From Pseudomonas peli (GTDB lineage Bacteria > Pseudomonadota > Gammaproteobacteria > Pseudomonadales > Pseudomonadaceae): 64,000 nucleotides of DNA. Shown in pieces: positions 46,063-54,343 of the stretch (position 1 is its first letter; each line of letters starts with the position of its first letter). The stretch spans positions 310,001 through 374,000 of the forward strand of contig NZ_FMTL01000001.1 of assembly GCF_900099645.1 (NCBI RefSeq), in the 5' to 3' direction. A program made the translations under genes and the position numbers. Below the pieces are notes generated by a model. The model searched no databases and had not been told where the DNA came from. It worked only from the letters and a program-made list of their open reading frames with translations.

Positions 46063-47862
46063 TCATCTCCTTACTGCATTGATAGCTGCCGCCTCTGCGC
46101 GCACAGCGCGAACTTGCTCGATATCGAGGAACGGATACATGTCATCCAGCTCAGGCGTCTGGAACTTACCGTCTTCGTCCATTCGTGATTTGAGGCGCGG
46201 CTCAAACTCTTGTTCAGGGTTGACAAGGACATGCAGCAGCATTGGACCATCCCCTTCCAGAATGGCCTCCAGTAAAGGAATATCGTCCACATCATTCAGC
46301 CGATATGCTGCTATGCCGTATGCCTCGGCAAGGTGCACATAATCAGGACAGTCCACGCCGCTCTGCGGTGTTGCGCCAACTACATGCCCGAAAAAGTTTT
46401 CATGGGTCTGGCGTATGGATAAATAGCCCTGGTTGTCGAGTACCACGATCACTACGTTGGGCCCGAGGGTGCACAACGTTTGCAACTCCTGAACATTCAT
46501 CTGCAAGCTTCCATCCCCAGCAAAGCAGATAACCCGCCGACTAGGTGCCGCCAGCGCAGCTCCGAGCGCAGCTGGCAAGTCGTAGCCCATCGAAGCAGAG
46601 CCCGAGTTGCTGAACATGCGCTGGCCGGCCTGCAGGTGGCCTACCTGAAAAGGCAGAATGCAGGCAGAAGCATTGCCGCATACGATAATGTCATCTACAC
46701 GCAAACGCTCGAAAACATATTCGACGAAAGCATAAGGGTTGAGTTTTTGACCAGCACAGTGGTCTATGCGCCTGAGAGGAAAACGCCCGGGTAAGGTTTT
46801 CAGCCAATGCACCCAAGGCGAGAAATCCGGCAATTGATGGAGATCAAGCGCTGCTTGCAATTCACTCAGAAACACCTTGATATCAGCCTCGATACGAACG
46901 TCCGTCTGCAGCGTTGGCTTGTTTAATTCAGCCGGGTCGATGTCAACATGTATCTTGAATGCCCTGCATGCAAAAGCATCCCAGTTATAACTCGTCTGGC
47001 GAATATTAAGGCGTGAGCCGAGCACTATAACCAAGTCGGCGTTTTGCAAGGTAAAATTACCGGCCCGTGTTCCAATCGTGCCAGGGCGACCGGCAAACAA
47101 AGGATGATCGCTGGCAATCAGGTCATGAGTCCAAGCAGTCGCCAGCGGAATCTGGTGGTGCTCGACAAACGCCAGTAACGCCTGTTCTGCCCCACTAAGT
47201 CGCACACCGGTTCCTGCAAGTATCAAGGGCCGATTGGCCGCCAACAGCTGCTGTACCACTTTGTCACAATCGAGCGACAGTGATCGGCTACTAATGTCCT
47301 CCGATGCTGGGCAAGGAACGAACTCAATGAGCTCCTTACTGCCCTGTAAATCCAAAGGAATATCAATCCATACAGGGCCGGGACGCCCCTCGCATGCCAG
47401 GTGAAGCAACTTGGGCAATGCTTCTCCCAACTCTTGTACACTACCGATTGCAAGTGCGGACTTACACACAGGCATGGCCATTGCCGTGATGGGAGCCTCC
47501 TGATCGCCCAATTGCCGAAGCCCCGGCAGTGGGCGATGATCCAGAGAGGTCTCGCGCTTCACCTGCCCAGAAATAACCAGCATAGGGATCGAGTCAGTAA
47601 AGGCTCCGAATACGCCATTGAGTGCGTTTATACCACCTGGACCGGTAGTGACGTTGACCACAGCGGGTTTACCGGTAATACGGGCATACCCTTCCGCAGC
47701 CATCGCACAGGCTTGCTCATGATGCATAAAGGTGCACTTGAGCCGGGGATGACTGGCCAATGCTTGGTTGAGGAACATAGCTCCACCACCTGTCACCGCA
47801 AATACTTGCTCGATACTCTGTGTTGCCAGCCAGTCGGCTATCTGTTCGGAAATCGTTTTCAT
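46063..47862 (-). CDS. Thiamine diphosphate enzyme, acetolactate synthase-like (possible YerE-type sugar branching enzyme)
   Basis: 599 residues with the three-domain ThDP fold: N domain with catalytic E49 (FMHHEQACAMAAEGYAR), central domain near 195-345, C domain with the GDG-N25-DN cofactor motif (GDG at 448-450, DNQ at 475-477). It is close to acetolactate synthases, but no IlvN-type small subunit is present and it lies among rfbFGH and methyltransferase genes. In Yersinia, YerE is an enzyme of this kind that adds a two-carbon unit from pyruvate to C-4 of CDP-3,6-dideoxy-4-ketoglucose. The same role here is inferred, not shown. Confidence 0.85.
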   Translation of the reverse strand: MKTISEQIADWLATQSIEQVFAVTGGGAMFLNQALASHPRLKCTFMHHEQACAMAAEGYARITGKPAVVNVTTGPGGINALNGVFGAFTDSIPMLVISGQVKRETSLDHRPLPGLRQLGDQEAPITAMAMPVCKSALAIGSVQELGEALPKLLHLACEGRPGPVWIDIPLDLQGSKELIEFVPCPASEDISSRSLSLDCDKVVQQLLAANRPLILAGTGVRLSGAEQALLAFVEHHQIPLATAWTHDLIASDHPLFAGRPGTIGTRAGNFTLQNADLVIVLGSRLNIRQTSYNWDAFACRAFKIHVDIDPAELNKPTLQTDVRIEADIKVFLSELQAALDLHQLPDFSPWVHWLKTLPGRFPLRRIDHCAGQKLNPYAFVEYVFERLRVDDIIVCGNASACILPFQVGHLQAGQRMFSNSGSASMGYDLPAALGAALAAPSRRVICFAGDGSLQMNVQELQTLCTLGPNVVIVVLDNQGYLSIRQTHENFFGHVVGATPQSGVDCPDYVHLAEAYGIAAYRLNDVDDIPLLEAILEGDGPMLLHVLVNPEQEFEPRLKSRMDEDGKFQTPELDDMYPFLDIEQVRAVRAEAAAINAVRR

Positions 47863-47899
47863 AAGCCTGGAATCATCAAATTGATGGGTGTCGGCTGAC

Positions 47900-49096
47900 T
47901 CAGGTCAGCCAGTGAATCGTTCTTCCAGGATGCGGGTCTCGCATTCTGCATTCGTCCGCTACCGATTGGGGATCGATTGCGACACAGAGCACTATCGGCA
48001 AACCACGATAACGGGCTAAGCCTTCATCAGGCGCCATAATTGGCAACCCGCCCAGGGTACGCCCTTGCTTGTTGCGGTCATTGTCGAGAAAACCCAGAAT
48101 CCGGTAATCAGCCAGCCCTCCCGCACCCAACAACCTCTGGCTCATGGAGCCAGCTCCCCAGACCAGAATTTCTGCGGATCGAGGTAGCTGCGGGGTTACA
48201 GTCAACGTGCTCTCGCGTGCCGAATCTTCAAGATAGCGGCGCATTGACACCACCAAGCCTGCGTCAGGAAGTGAACAAAATCCATGATGACCGGCTACCA
48301 GTGTCAGTGCCGGATAATTGATGCCATCGGGCAAGGGCAGGTCAGTTATAGCGGCATGCCTCACTGTCAAACCCAGAGTTCTTATCAATCGGCCTAGCGA
48401 ATGCACACCAAAATGGTTGATGTGCTCACTGTCGAGGTAGTAAAACGGGGTGCGCTCAAACGCTCCGTAACGACCGGCATCCGGCACTTCGATATAGATG
48501 TGGCCAGAGTCGCTCAATAGTCCGGTCACCGCAGCCAGCAGGTTCATATCCAAGAGGTGCTCCAATACATGACTGAGCACTACAAGTTCGAAACGCTGGC
48601 CAGCAAATATCTTTGCGACTTGACCCAAAGTCCCCGTGTGTATCCGAATGCCACGATCGACCGCCGACATTGAGCAATGAATGTCCGGATCCAGCCCCTG
48701 ACCTTGAGTAAAACCCTGTTCAGCCATAGCCTCCAATAGCCCACCCCGACCACAACCGATATCCAGCCATGGTGCATGCCGATCAGGTAGCCACTGAGAT
48801 AGCCTGGCTGCGGTTTGCTTAAGCCGCAGACGATCCGTGCCGCTCTCTCCAGAGCCACTAGCATGGGCGCTGGCATATTTCGCAAGGCCTGCATAATAGC
48901 GGTCGTAACAGGCCTGACTGGCTGCCGTATCCGCGTAGACGAAATCACATGCGAGGCAGGCGACCAGATCATATTGATCAGGTAACGGTGAGGTGCTCGG
49001 CTGTAATACGGACACTTGTTTAAGCCAAACTGCCTCAGTGCTGCTGCACAGAGGGCAGGAACGGTATAAGACTGGCTGAAGCTCAGCACGCGTCAT
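47900..49096 (-). CDS. Zinc-binding SAM-dependent C-methyltransferase of deoxysugars
   Basis: 398 residues. An N-terminal zinc site (C14, C17, C47, C50; SCPLCSS and CLACDF) precedes the SAM-binding domain ([15 protein letters not shown] at 110-124; [14 protein letters not shown]) and a Rossmann-like C-terminal domain ([29 protein letters not shown]). This is the architecture of sugar C-methyltransferases such as TylC3/NovU, which act on 4-keto-deoxysugars. The start overlaps the rfbH stop by four bases. It shares its likely 4-keto substrate with the ThDP enzyme downstream. Confidence 0.85.
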   Translation of the reverse strand: MTRAELQPVLYRSCPLCSSTEAVWLKQVSVLQPSTSPLPDQYDLVACLACDFVYADTAASQACYDRYYAGLAKYASAHASGSGESGTDRLRLKQTAARLSQWLPDRHAPWLDIGCGRGGLLEAMAEQGFTQGQGLDPDIHCSMSAVDRGIRIHTGTLGQVAKIFAGQRFELVVLSHVLEHLLDMNLLAAVTGLLSDSGHIYIEVPDAGRYGAFERTPFYYLDSEHINHFGVHSLGRLIRTLGLTVRHAAITDLPLPDGINYPALTLVAGHHGFCSLPDAGLVVSMRRYLEDSARESTLTVTPQLPRSAEILVWGAGSMSQRLLGAGGLADYRILGFLDNDRNKQGRTLGGLPIMAPDEGLARYRGLPIVLCVAIDPQSVADECRMRDPHPGRTIHWLT

Positions 49097-50433
49097 TTAC
49101 TCACCTTATTATCCTGATTCTGCTTCAGGAACGTCCCAATATTCTGCGCAGCGTGCTCCAAATGTTCTTCGCCAAGCCCAGGCCACACACCGATCCAGAA
49201 GGTGTCGTGCATCACTTTATCGGTTACCGACAACTCACCTGAGACCCTGAAATTGCGGCCTTGCATATAGGGCTGACGCACCAGGTTACCGGCAAACAGC
49301 AGCCGTGTACCGACACCTTGCGCATCCAGATATCGCAGCAACTCAACCCGACGGATACCGCAACCATCACGCAAGGTCATGGGGTAGCCAAACCAGGAAG
49401 GGTCACTACCAGGCGTGGCCTGCGGCAGAATTAGAAAATCCTGATAGCCGGCCAGGCGCTCACTGAGCCAAGTGAAATTACGCTTGCGGGCAACGATGAA
49501 GTCATCAACGCGGTCCATCTGCGCCAACGCACAGGCAGCCTGCATATCGGTGATCTTCAGGTTGTAGCCCAAGTGTGAGTAGGTGTACTTGTGGTCATAA
49601 CCCTCTGGTAAATCGCCCAACTGCCAGCAAAAGCGCTTGCCACAGGTGTTGTCCTCACCTGGCGCGCAGTAGCAGTCACGCCCCCAGTCACGAAAGGATT
49701 CGATAATGCGTTTGAGCGCAGGGTTGTTGGTAAATACGGCGCCGCCCTCGCCCATGGTGATGTGGTGAGCCGGATAAAAACTGAGGGTACCGATATCGCC
49801 GAACGTACCGACCATATGCCCTTGATAGGTCGACCCAAGAGCATCGCAGCAGTCCTCGATCAACCACAGGCCGTACTTATCACACAGGGCGCGAACCACA
49901 CTCAGATCGAAGGGATTACCCAGCGTGTGGGCCAACATGATGGCCTTGGTTTTCGGGCTGATTGCCGCCTCGATCTTCGCAGGATCGATGTTGTAGGTCG
50001 GCAATTCAACATCCACAAAAACCGGCACCGCACCGAATTGCAGGATGGGGTTGACGGTAGTCGGAAAGCCAGCCGCTACACCGATCACTTCGTCACCGGG
50101 CTTGATCGCCCGATCACCGAGACGCGGCGAGGTCAATGCGGAAAATGCCAGCAGGTTGGCTGATGAACCTGAGTTGGTGGTGAGGACGCAACGGCGTCCA
50201 AGGTACTTGGCCAGACGCTTCTCGAACGCCTCATTGAAGCGCCCGGTGGTCAGCCATCCATCGAGCACAGCCTCGGTCATCGACTGCAACTCACCCGCGC
50301 CAATCACTTTTCCCGATGGCGGCACCGAGCTCTGCCCCACCACAAATGGCTTAGGCGCCATCTGCAGTTCAGCATAGCGTCCGACCAACTCGGCAATCTG
50401 TTGGCGCAGCTGTTGCGCGGTGCTGTCACTCAT
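49093..50433 (-). CDS. rfbH: CDP-4-dehydro-6-deoxyglucose 3-dehydratase (E1, RfbH)
   Basis: 446 residues of the DegT fold but specialised as E1. The PLP lysine is replaced by H223 ([14 protein letters not shown]), and the four cysteines of the [2Fe-2S] centre follow the E1 spacing C-X57-C-X1-C-X7-C exactly (C196, C254, C256, C264). With a PMP cofactor and an NADH-dependent reductase, E1 removes the C-3 hydroxyl of CDP-4-keto-6-deoxyglucose. The reductase (RfbI/E3) is not in this window. Start ATG 50433 overlaps the rfbG stop and follows AAGG. Confidence 0.93.
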   Translation of the reverse strand: MSDSTAQQLRQQIAELVGRYAELQMAPKPFVVGQSSVPPSGKVIGAGELQSMTEAVLDGWLTTGRFNEAFEKRLAKYLGRRCVLTTNSGSSANLLAFSALTSPRLGDRAIKPGDEVIGVAAGFPTTVNPILQFGAVPVFVDVELPTYNIDPAKIEAAISPKTKAIMLAHTLGNPFDLSVVRALCDKYGLWLIEDCCDALGSTYQGHMVGTFGDIGTLSFYPAHHITMGEGGAVFTNNPALKRIIESFRDWGRDCYCAPGEDNTCGKRFCWQLGDLPEGYDHKYTYSHLGYNLKITDMQAACALAQMDRVDDFIVARKRNFTWLSERLAGYQDFLILPQATPGSDPSWFGYPMTLRDGCGIRRVELLRYLDAQGVGTRLLFAGNLVRQPYMQGRNFRVSGELSVTDKVMHDTFWIGVWPGLGEEHLEHAAQNIGTFLKQNQDNKVSK

Positions 50434-51494
50434 TGAATTTCGCCTTGGTGAGCCGCGATCTGTTCGCGGGTAACGCATGCCATGTCACGCCCGTTTTGCC
50501 AGGCCAACTGCCAGTCCAGTGTGTGCTTCAGCGTCGTATCCAGTGACCAACGCGGCGCCCATCCCAGCGATTGTCTTGCCTTGCTGGAGTCCAGCGCCAG
50601 TAAACCCGCTTCATGCGGCTGGGCATCGGCAGAGATCGACCAGAGCGCCTCACCCGGCCAGAGCTCCGCAAGACGCCTCACGACCGCCTCCACTGTCGCG
50701 AGCCCGGCACTGTCTGGTCCAAAATTCCAAGCAGCAGCATGACGTTCAGGATCAGTCAGTAGTCCTTGGGCCAGCTGTAAATACCCCATTAATGGATCAA
50801 GCACGTGCTGCCAGGGACGAGTCGCATGGGGGTAGCGCAAAATCACTTCTCGGCCTTGCTGCCAAGCGCTGAAGATATCGGGGATCAAGCGCTCCGCAGA
50901 CCAGTCACCACCACCCAAGACATTGCCCGCACGAGCAGTTGCCAAGGCAACACCTGAGGCCCTGAGGAAGGAGTCGCGGTAACTGGCGCACAGCACTTCA
51001 ACACATGCCTTGCTGCTGCTATATGGATCAAAACCTCCGAGAGCATCTTGCTCCCGATAAGGCCATGGCCACTCGCGATTCTCGTAGCATTTGTCAGTGG
51101 TCACCACCACAACAGCGCGTACAGAATCACTAGAACGAATGGCTTCCAGCAGGTTGAGCGTACCCATGACATTGGTGGCATAAGTCTCCGCTGGCGCTCG
51201 GTAAGACTCACGTACCAAGGGTTGCGCAGCCAAGTGCAGAACCAGTTCAGGCTGAAACTCCAGCAACACATCACTCAACCTGGCGGCATCACGAATATCC
51301 GCAAACTCACCCGTGATCTGCTGATCCAGTTGCGCCACCTGCCACAGCGACGGTGTGGTAGCCGCGGGCAAGGCAAAGCCACGCAGATCAGCCCCGAGCT
51401 GACGCAACCACAGCGCCAGCCAGCCACCCTTGAAGCCGGTATGCCCAGTCAGCAGGACTTTACGCCCTCTCCAAAAGTCCGGGTTCACCGCCAT
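50430..51494 (-). CDS. rfbG: CDP-glucose 4,6-dehydratase
   Basis: 354 residues, extended SDR. The cofactor motif is [17 protein letters not shown] (residues 14-30), with T133-D134-K135 and the catalytic Y158/K162 ([12 protein letters not shown]) typical of CDP-glucose 4,6-dehydratases. It converts CDP-glucose from RfbF to CDP-4-keto-6-deoxyglucose for RfbH. ATG 51494 has GGAG nine bases upstream and overlaps rfbF by ten bases; a GTG three codons earlier is less likely. Confidence 0.95.
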   Translation of the reverse strand: MAVNPDFWRGRKVLLTGHTGFKGGWLALWLRQLGADLRGFALPAATTPSLWQVAQLDQQITGEFADIRDAARLSDVLLEFQPELVLHLAAQPLVRESYRAPAETYATNVMGTLNLLEAIRSSDSVRAVVVVTTDKCYENREWPWPYREQDALGGFDPYSSSKACVEVLCASYRDSFLRASGVALATARAGNVLGGGDWSAERLIPDIFSAWQQGREVILRYPHATRPWQHVLDPLMGYLQLAQGLLTDPERHAAAWNFGPDSAGLATVEAVVRRLAELWPGEALWSISADAQPHEAGLLALDSSKARQSLGWAPRWSLDTTLKHTLDWQLAWQNGRDMACVTREQIAAHQGEIQ

Positions 51495-52255
51495 AGCTGC
51501 CACTCCGCCTCACCGCTTTTCCAGCGATCTTCCAAGAGCACCCGATCACGCAGAGTGTCCATCGGCTGCCAGAAACCACGATGCAGGTGACTCATCAACT
51601 GCCCTTCGCTGGCCAGCGCACGCATGGGCTCAAACTCCCAGGTCGTGCCGTCATCCTCGATATAGTCGATTACCGCCGGTTCCAGTACAAAAAAACCGCC
51701 GTTGATCCAACCACCATCACCCAGCGGCTTCTCCTGAAACCCACTGACCACCTGCCCTTGGATATCAAGTGCACCGTAGCGACCTGGTGGCTGTACTGCG
51801 GTAACAGTGGCCAATTTGCCATGCTGTTTGTGGAAAGCGATCAGTGCTGGGATGTCGATATCGGATACCCCATCACCGTAGGTAAAGCAGAAGGCCTCAT
51901 CACTCAGGTAGTCGCGTACACGCTTAAGACGACCGCCTGTACCCGTTGACTCACCCGTATCAACCAGCGTTACGCGCCACGGCTCAGCGTGACGCTGATG
52001 GATGTGCATACGGTTTTCGCCCATGTCAAAAGTGACATCCGACATGTGCAGGAAGTAGTTGGCAAAATATTCCTTGATTACATAGCCCTTGTAGCCCAGG
52101 CAAATAACAAAATCATTGATGCCATAGTGGGAGTAGATTTTCATGATGTGCCAAATGATCGGCTTGCCACCAATTTCGATCATGGGCTTTGGCTTGAGAT
52201 GAGACTCCTCACTGATGCGAGTGCCCAACCCACCAGCCAAAATCACTGCCTTCAT
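51485..52255 (-). CDS. rfbF: Glucose-1-phosphate cytidylyltransferase
   Basis: 256 residues. It has the nucleotidyltransferase signature [37 protein letters not shown], and the catalytic GDGVSDIDI and GGFFVLEP segments of RfbF. It makes CDP-glucose from CTP and glucose-1-phosphate, the entry step for CDP-dideoxy sugars. It is the first gene of the cluster on the minus strand, and a sigma-54-like element lies about 110 bases upstream. Confidence 0.95.
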   Translation of the reverse strand: MKAVILAGGLGTRISEESHLKPKPMIEIGGKPIIWHIMKIYSHYGINDFVICLGYKGYVIKEYFANYFLHMSDVTFDMGENRMHIHQRHAEPWRVTLVDTGESTGTGGRLKRVRDYLSDEAFCFTYGDGVSDIDIPALIAFHKQHGKLATVTAVQPPGRYGALDIQGQVVSGFQEKPLGDGGWINGGFFVLEPAVIDYIEDDGTTWEFEPMRALASEGQLMSHLHRGFWQPMDTLRDRVLLEDRWKSGEAEWQLWR

Positions 52256-52364
52256 TATTCAAACCTCAAACAGGGCATCACTGAAAAATACCTGCGGGCC
52301 ATTAATATAGGCCGCATTGGAAAGTGCCAATAAACCAGCACATTACCCGCTCTACTACCGATTA

Positions 52365-52381
52365 AGCAAAAAATTGGCCAA
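52365..52381 (-). promoter_or_regulatory. Candidate sigma-54 promoter of the sugar cluster
   Basis: Minus strand TGGCCAATTTTTTGCTT has the GG and GC doublets exactly ten bases apart and a perfect TTGCTT -12 region; positions 5 and 6 deviate from TGGCAC. It lies 110 bases upstream of rfbF. The rest of the 339-base gap holds the flgL-side terminator and no gene I can see. Confidence 0.45.
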
Positions 52382-52491
52382 CTATGCTTGATTAGACACT
52401 AGCAACCTACTGGCTAGGTCAAAACACCTGATCACAATCCTTCAGCGCCACGCTCCAGACAGGCTAAATAGGCAACTTCCCATACACCAGA

Positions 52492-52525
52492 AACGCGAAA
52501 CCCCAGTAAGCTGGGGTTTCGCGTT
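52492..52525 (-). terminator. Strong hairpin terminator after flgL
   Basis: AACGCGAAACCCCAG (52492-52506) pairs perfectly with CTGGGGTTTCGCGTT (52511-52525), 15 base pairs with a TAAG loop. It lies 70 bases after the flgL stop and separates the flagellar operon from the sugar cluster. Confidence 0.8.
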
Positions 52526-52594
52526 AAGCAATCAACATATCAAAACCATGCCACATGGCTTCAGAGCCTATTGAGACCACTGCACCAGGGGGCG

Positions 52595-54313
52595 CTAACG
52601 CAACTGATTAAATAAATTTAACCCCGCGATCTTCACATAGCTCTGCTGAGCAGCCTCCAATACGATCGTTTGAAATGACAAGCGAGACAATGCCTCGGCA
52701 TAGTCCAGCTCACGCAGATCAGCCTGCACGGATTTATTCACAAGGGTGACATCTTCGTTATCAATTTCGGTGGTTTCGATGAGGTTCATCCGCGCACCGA
52801 TTTCAGTCTGCACCTCAAGCACCCTGCCCATGCCGTTGTCCAAGTTAGTCAGGGCAATTGCCACTTCGTTGCGCACACCGAGGTTACCGGCTGGCGATGT
52901 AGGGGAAGACTCGAGTGCCTGACGCAAGCGGCTGATGGTGTTGAGAATGCTGCGCTGTTCTTGAAACTGCGGCTGCAGGCCAAATTCATCGCCTACCGCT
53001 GGCGCGCCATTAATTTCAAAGCTGGCACCGAATACATTGATCGTGTCCGGCGGGCCGACCGTGATGGGCGCATTAGTCAGAATGGGGTTACCTGCCTTGT
53101 AGGGCTGCGAGTACACGTCGAAATTCGTACCATTGAAACTCAAGAGGACGCCGGAGGTTGGAAACATTCGGTCGAACACTTCCTGATTGGTCAAGGGCGC
53201 GAATGTCGGGTTGACCAAAGCATCTACAGTTCCGCTGCCGACTATCGCGGCCGAGTTATTGGTCGAGGAGCGACTCACAGCGAAATCAGTCGGAGCGGAC
53301 TGCAGAGTGAAACTATGGGTGTTGATACCTGGGGCCCCCGGAGTGGCGGTATCAGCCAACAGGTTGTCCAGATCAAGCTCATTATCCCCAGGCTGCAGGA
53401 CGACATCTAACTGGAAACGCATGCCACGAAAATTGATGGTGTTGCCGCTATTGATCAAGGGATCAATCACGCCACCGCCGGGTACCTCAGATGTGACGTC
53501 CGCGCCAGCACTGTCATAGATGCGAAATTCAGTACCGCTGACAAACGCCAGCGAATAGGGCTCGCCAGCGCGAAAGTTACTGTTGAAAGCTTGATTATCC
53601 TGCACCAGACCAGGCGAGATAAACACCCGCTGATCTGCCGGATCCACTGCAGCAATGTTATCTGCAGGCAACGGCACAGGCACATTACCAGCGGTGGTTA
53701 GCGCGGGGTTGTTAATACCACCTACCTCCACGACCCGATTGGCGTTACTCACATCCTCAAACAGACGCTTGCCGTTATCGTTGATCGCCACGTTGCTTGA
53801 ACCCGCAACCTGCAGGCTACGCAGGCCCTCATCACCCTGATAGGAATACGTGCCGTCTGGGTTACGCAGAAAGGGTTCGGTTTTGCCAAGAAAACCGCTG
53901 AACAAATACTCACCACGGGCGTTACGACTGTTCATCAGGTTGAGCAGCTCACCCTCGCGTTCGCCCAGTTCTTTGGCGATTGAGCGACGGTCATTACCTG
54001 ACAATGCGCCGCCACCGGCCTGCACGGCAAGCTCACGGATACGCTGCAACACGTTCACCACCGAGGTGATCGTGGTTTCTTCCTGAGTCAGACTGTTCTT
54101 CGCCGCCGTGAGGTTTTCCTTGTACTGACCCAATATCGCCTGCTGCTGTTCGAGCTGTAGCAAACGCACCGAGGCAACAGGATCATCGGCCGGGGTAAGA
54201 ATACGGTTCCCGCTGCTGATCTGTTCCTGGGTCCGGATCACATTGGAATAGTTGCGCCCAAGACCGTTGACGCCGTTATTGAAGGCCTGGATCGAAGAGA
54301 TGCGCATCACCAT
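52595..54313 (-). CDS. flgL: Hook-filament junction protein FlgL
   Basis: 572 residues. The flagellin-like N domain (MRISSIQAFNNGVNGLGRNY) and C domain (VNKSVQADLRELDYAEALSR, LEAAQQSYVKIAGLNLFNQL) are conserved. The middle (about 160-470) is expanded; P. aeruginosa FlgL is near 440 residues, so an extra surface domain is likely. FlgL (HAP3) joins FlgK to the filament. Two starts are possible, ATG 54313 (better ribosome spacing) and ATG 54307 (better match to homologues). Last gene of the flgF-L operon. Confidence 0.92.
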   Translation of the reverse strand: MVMRISSIQAFNNGVNGLGRNYSNVIRTQEQISSGNRILTPADDPVASVRLLQLEQQQAILGQYKENLTAAKNSLTQEETTITSVVNVLQRIRELAVQAGGGALSGNDRRSIAKELGEREGELLNLMNSRNARGEYLFSGFLGKTEPFLRNPDGTYSYQGDEGLRSLQVAGSSNVAINDNGKRLFEDVSNANRVVEVGGINNPALTTAGNVPVPLPADNIAAVDPADQRVFISPGLVQDNQAFNSNFRAGEPYSLAFVSGTEFRIYDSAGADVTSEVPGGGVIDPLINSGNTINFRGMRFQLDVVLQPGDNELDLDNLLADTATPGAPGINTHSFTLQSAPTDFAVSRSSTNNSAAIVGSGTVDALVNPTFAPLTNQEVFDRMFPTSGVLLSFNGTNFDVYSQPYKAGNPILTNAPITVGPPDTINVFGASFEINGAPAVGDEFGLQPQFQEQRSILNTISRLRQALESSPTSPAGNLGVRNEVAIALTNLDNGMGRVLEVQTEIGARMNLIETTEIDNEDVTLVNKSVQADLRELDYAEALSRLSFQTIVLEAAQQSYVKIAGLNLFNQLR

Positions 54314-54343
54314 AAAACTAACCTCGAAGTTCTAGACGGCGCG

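Noticed and set aside
46063..47862. Housekeeping acetolactate synthase (ilvI/ilvB)
   Set aside because: No small subunit or ilvC follows, and all neighbours are sugar-modifying genes; housekeeping function is less likely than a YerE-like role.
39086..52255. O-antigen biosynthesis locus
   Set aside because: No wzx, wzy, wzz, ABC exporter or initiating transferase is present, and the cluster is embedded among flagellar genes.
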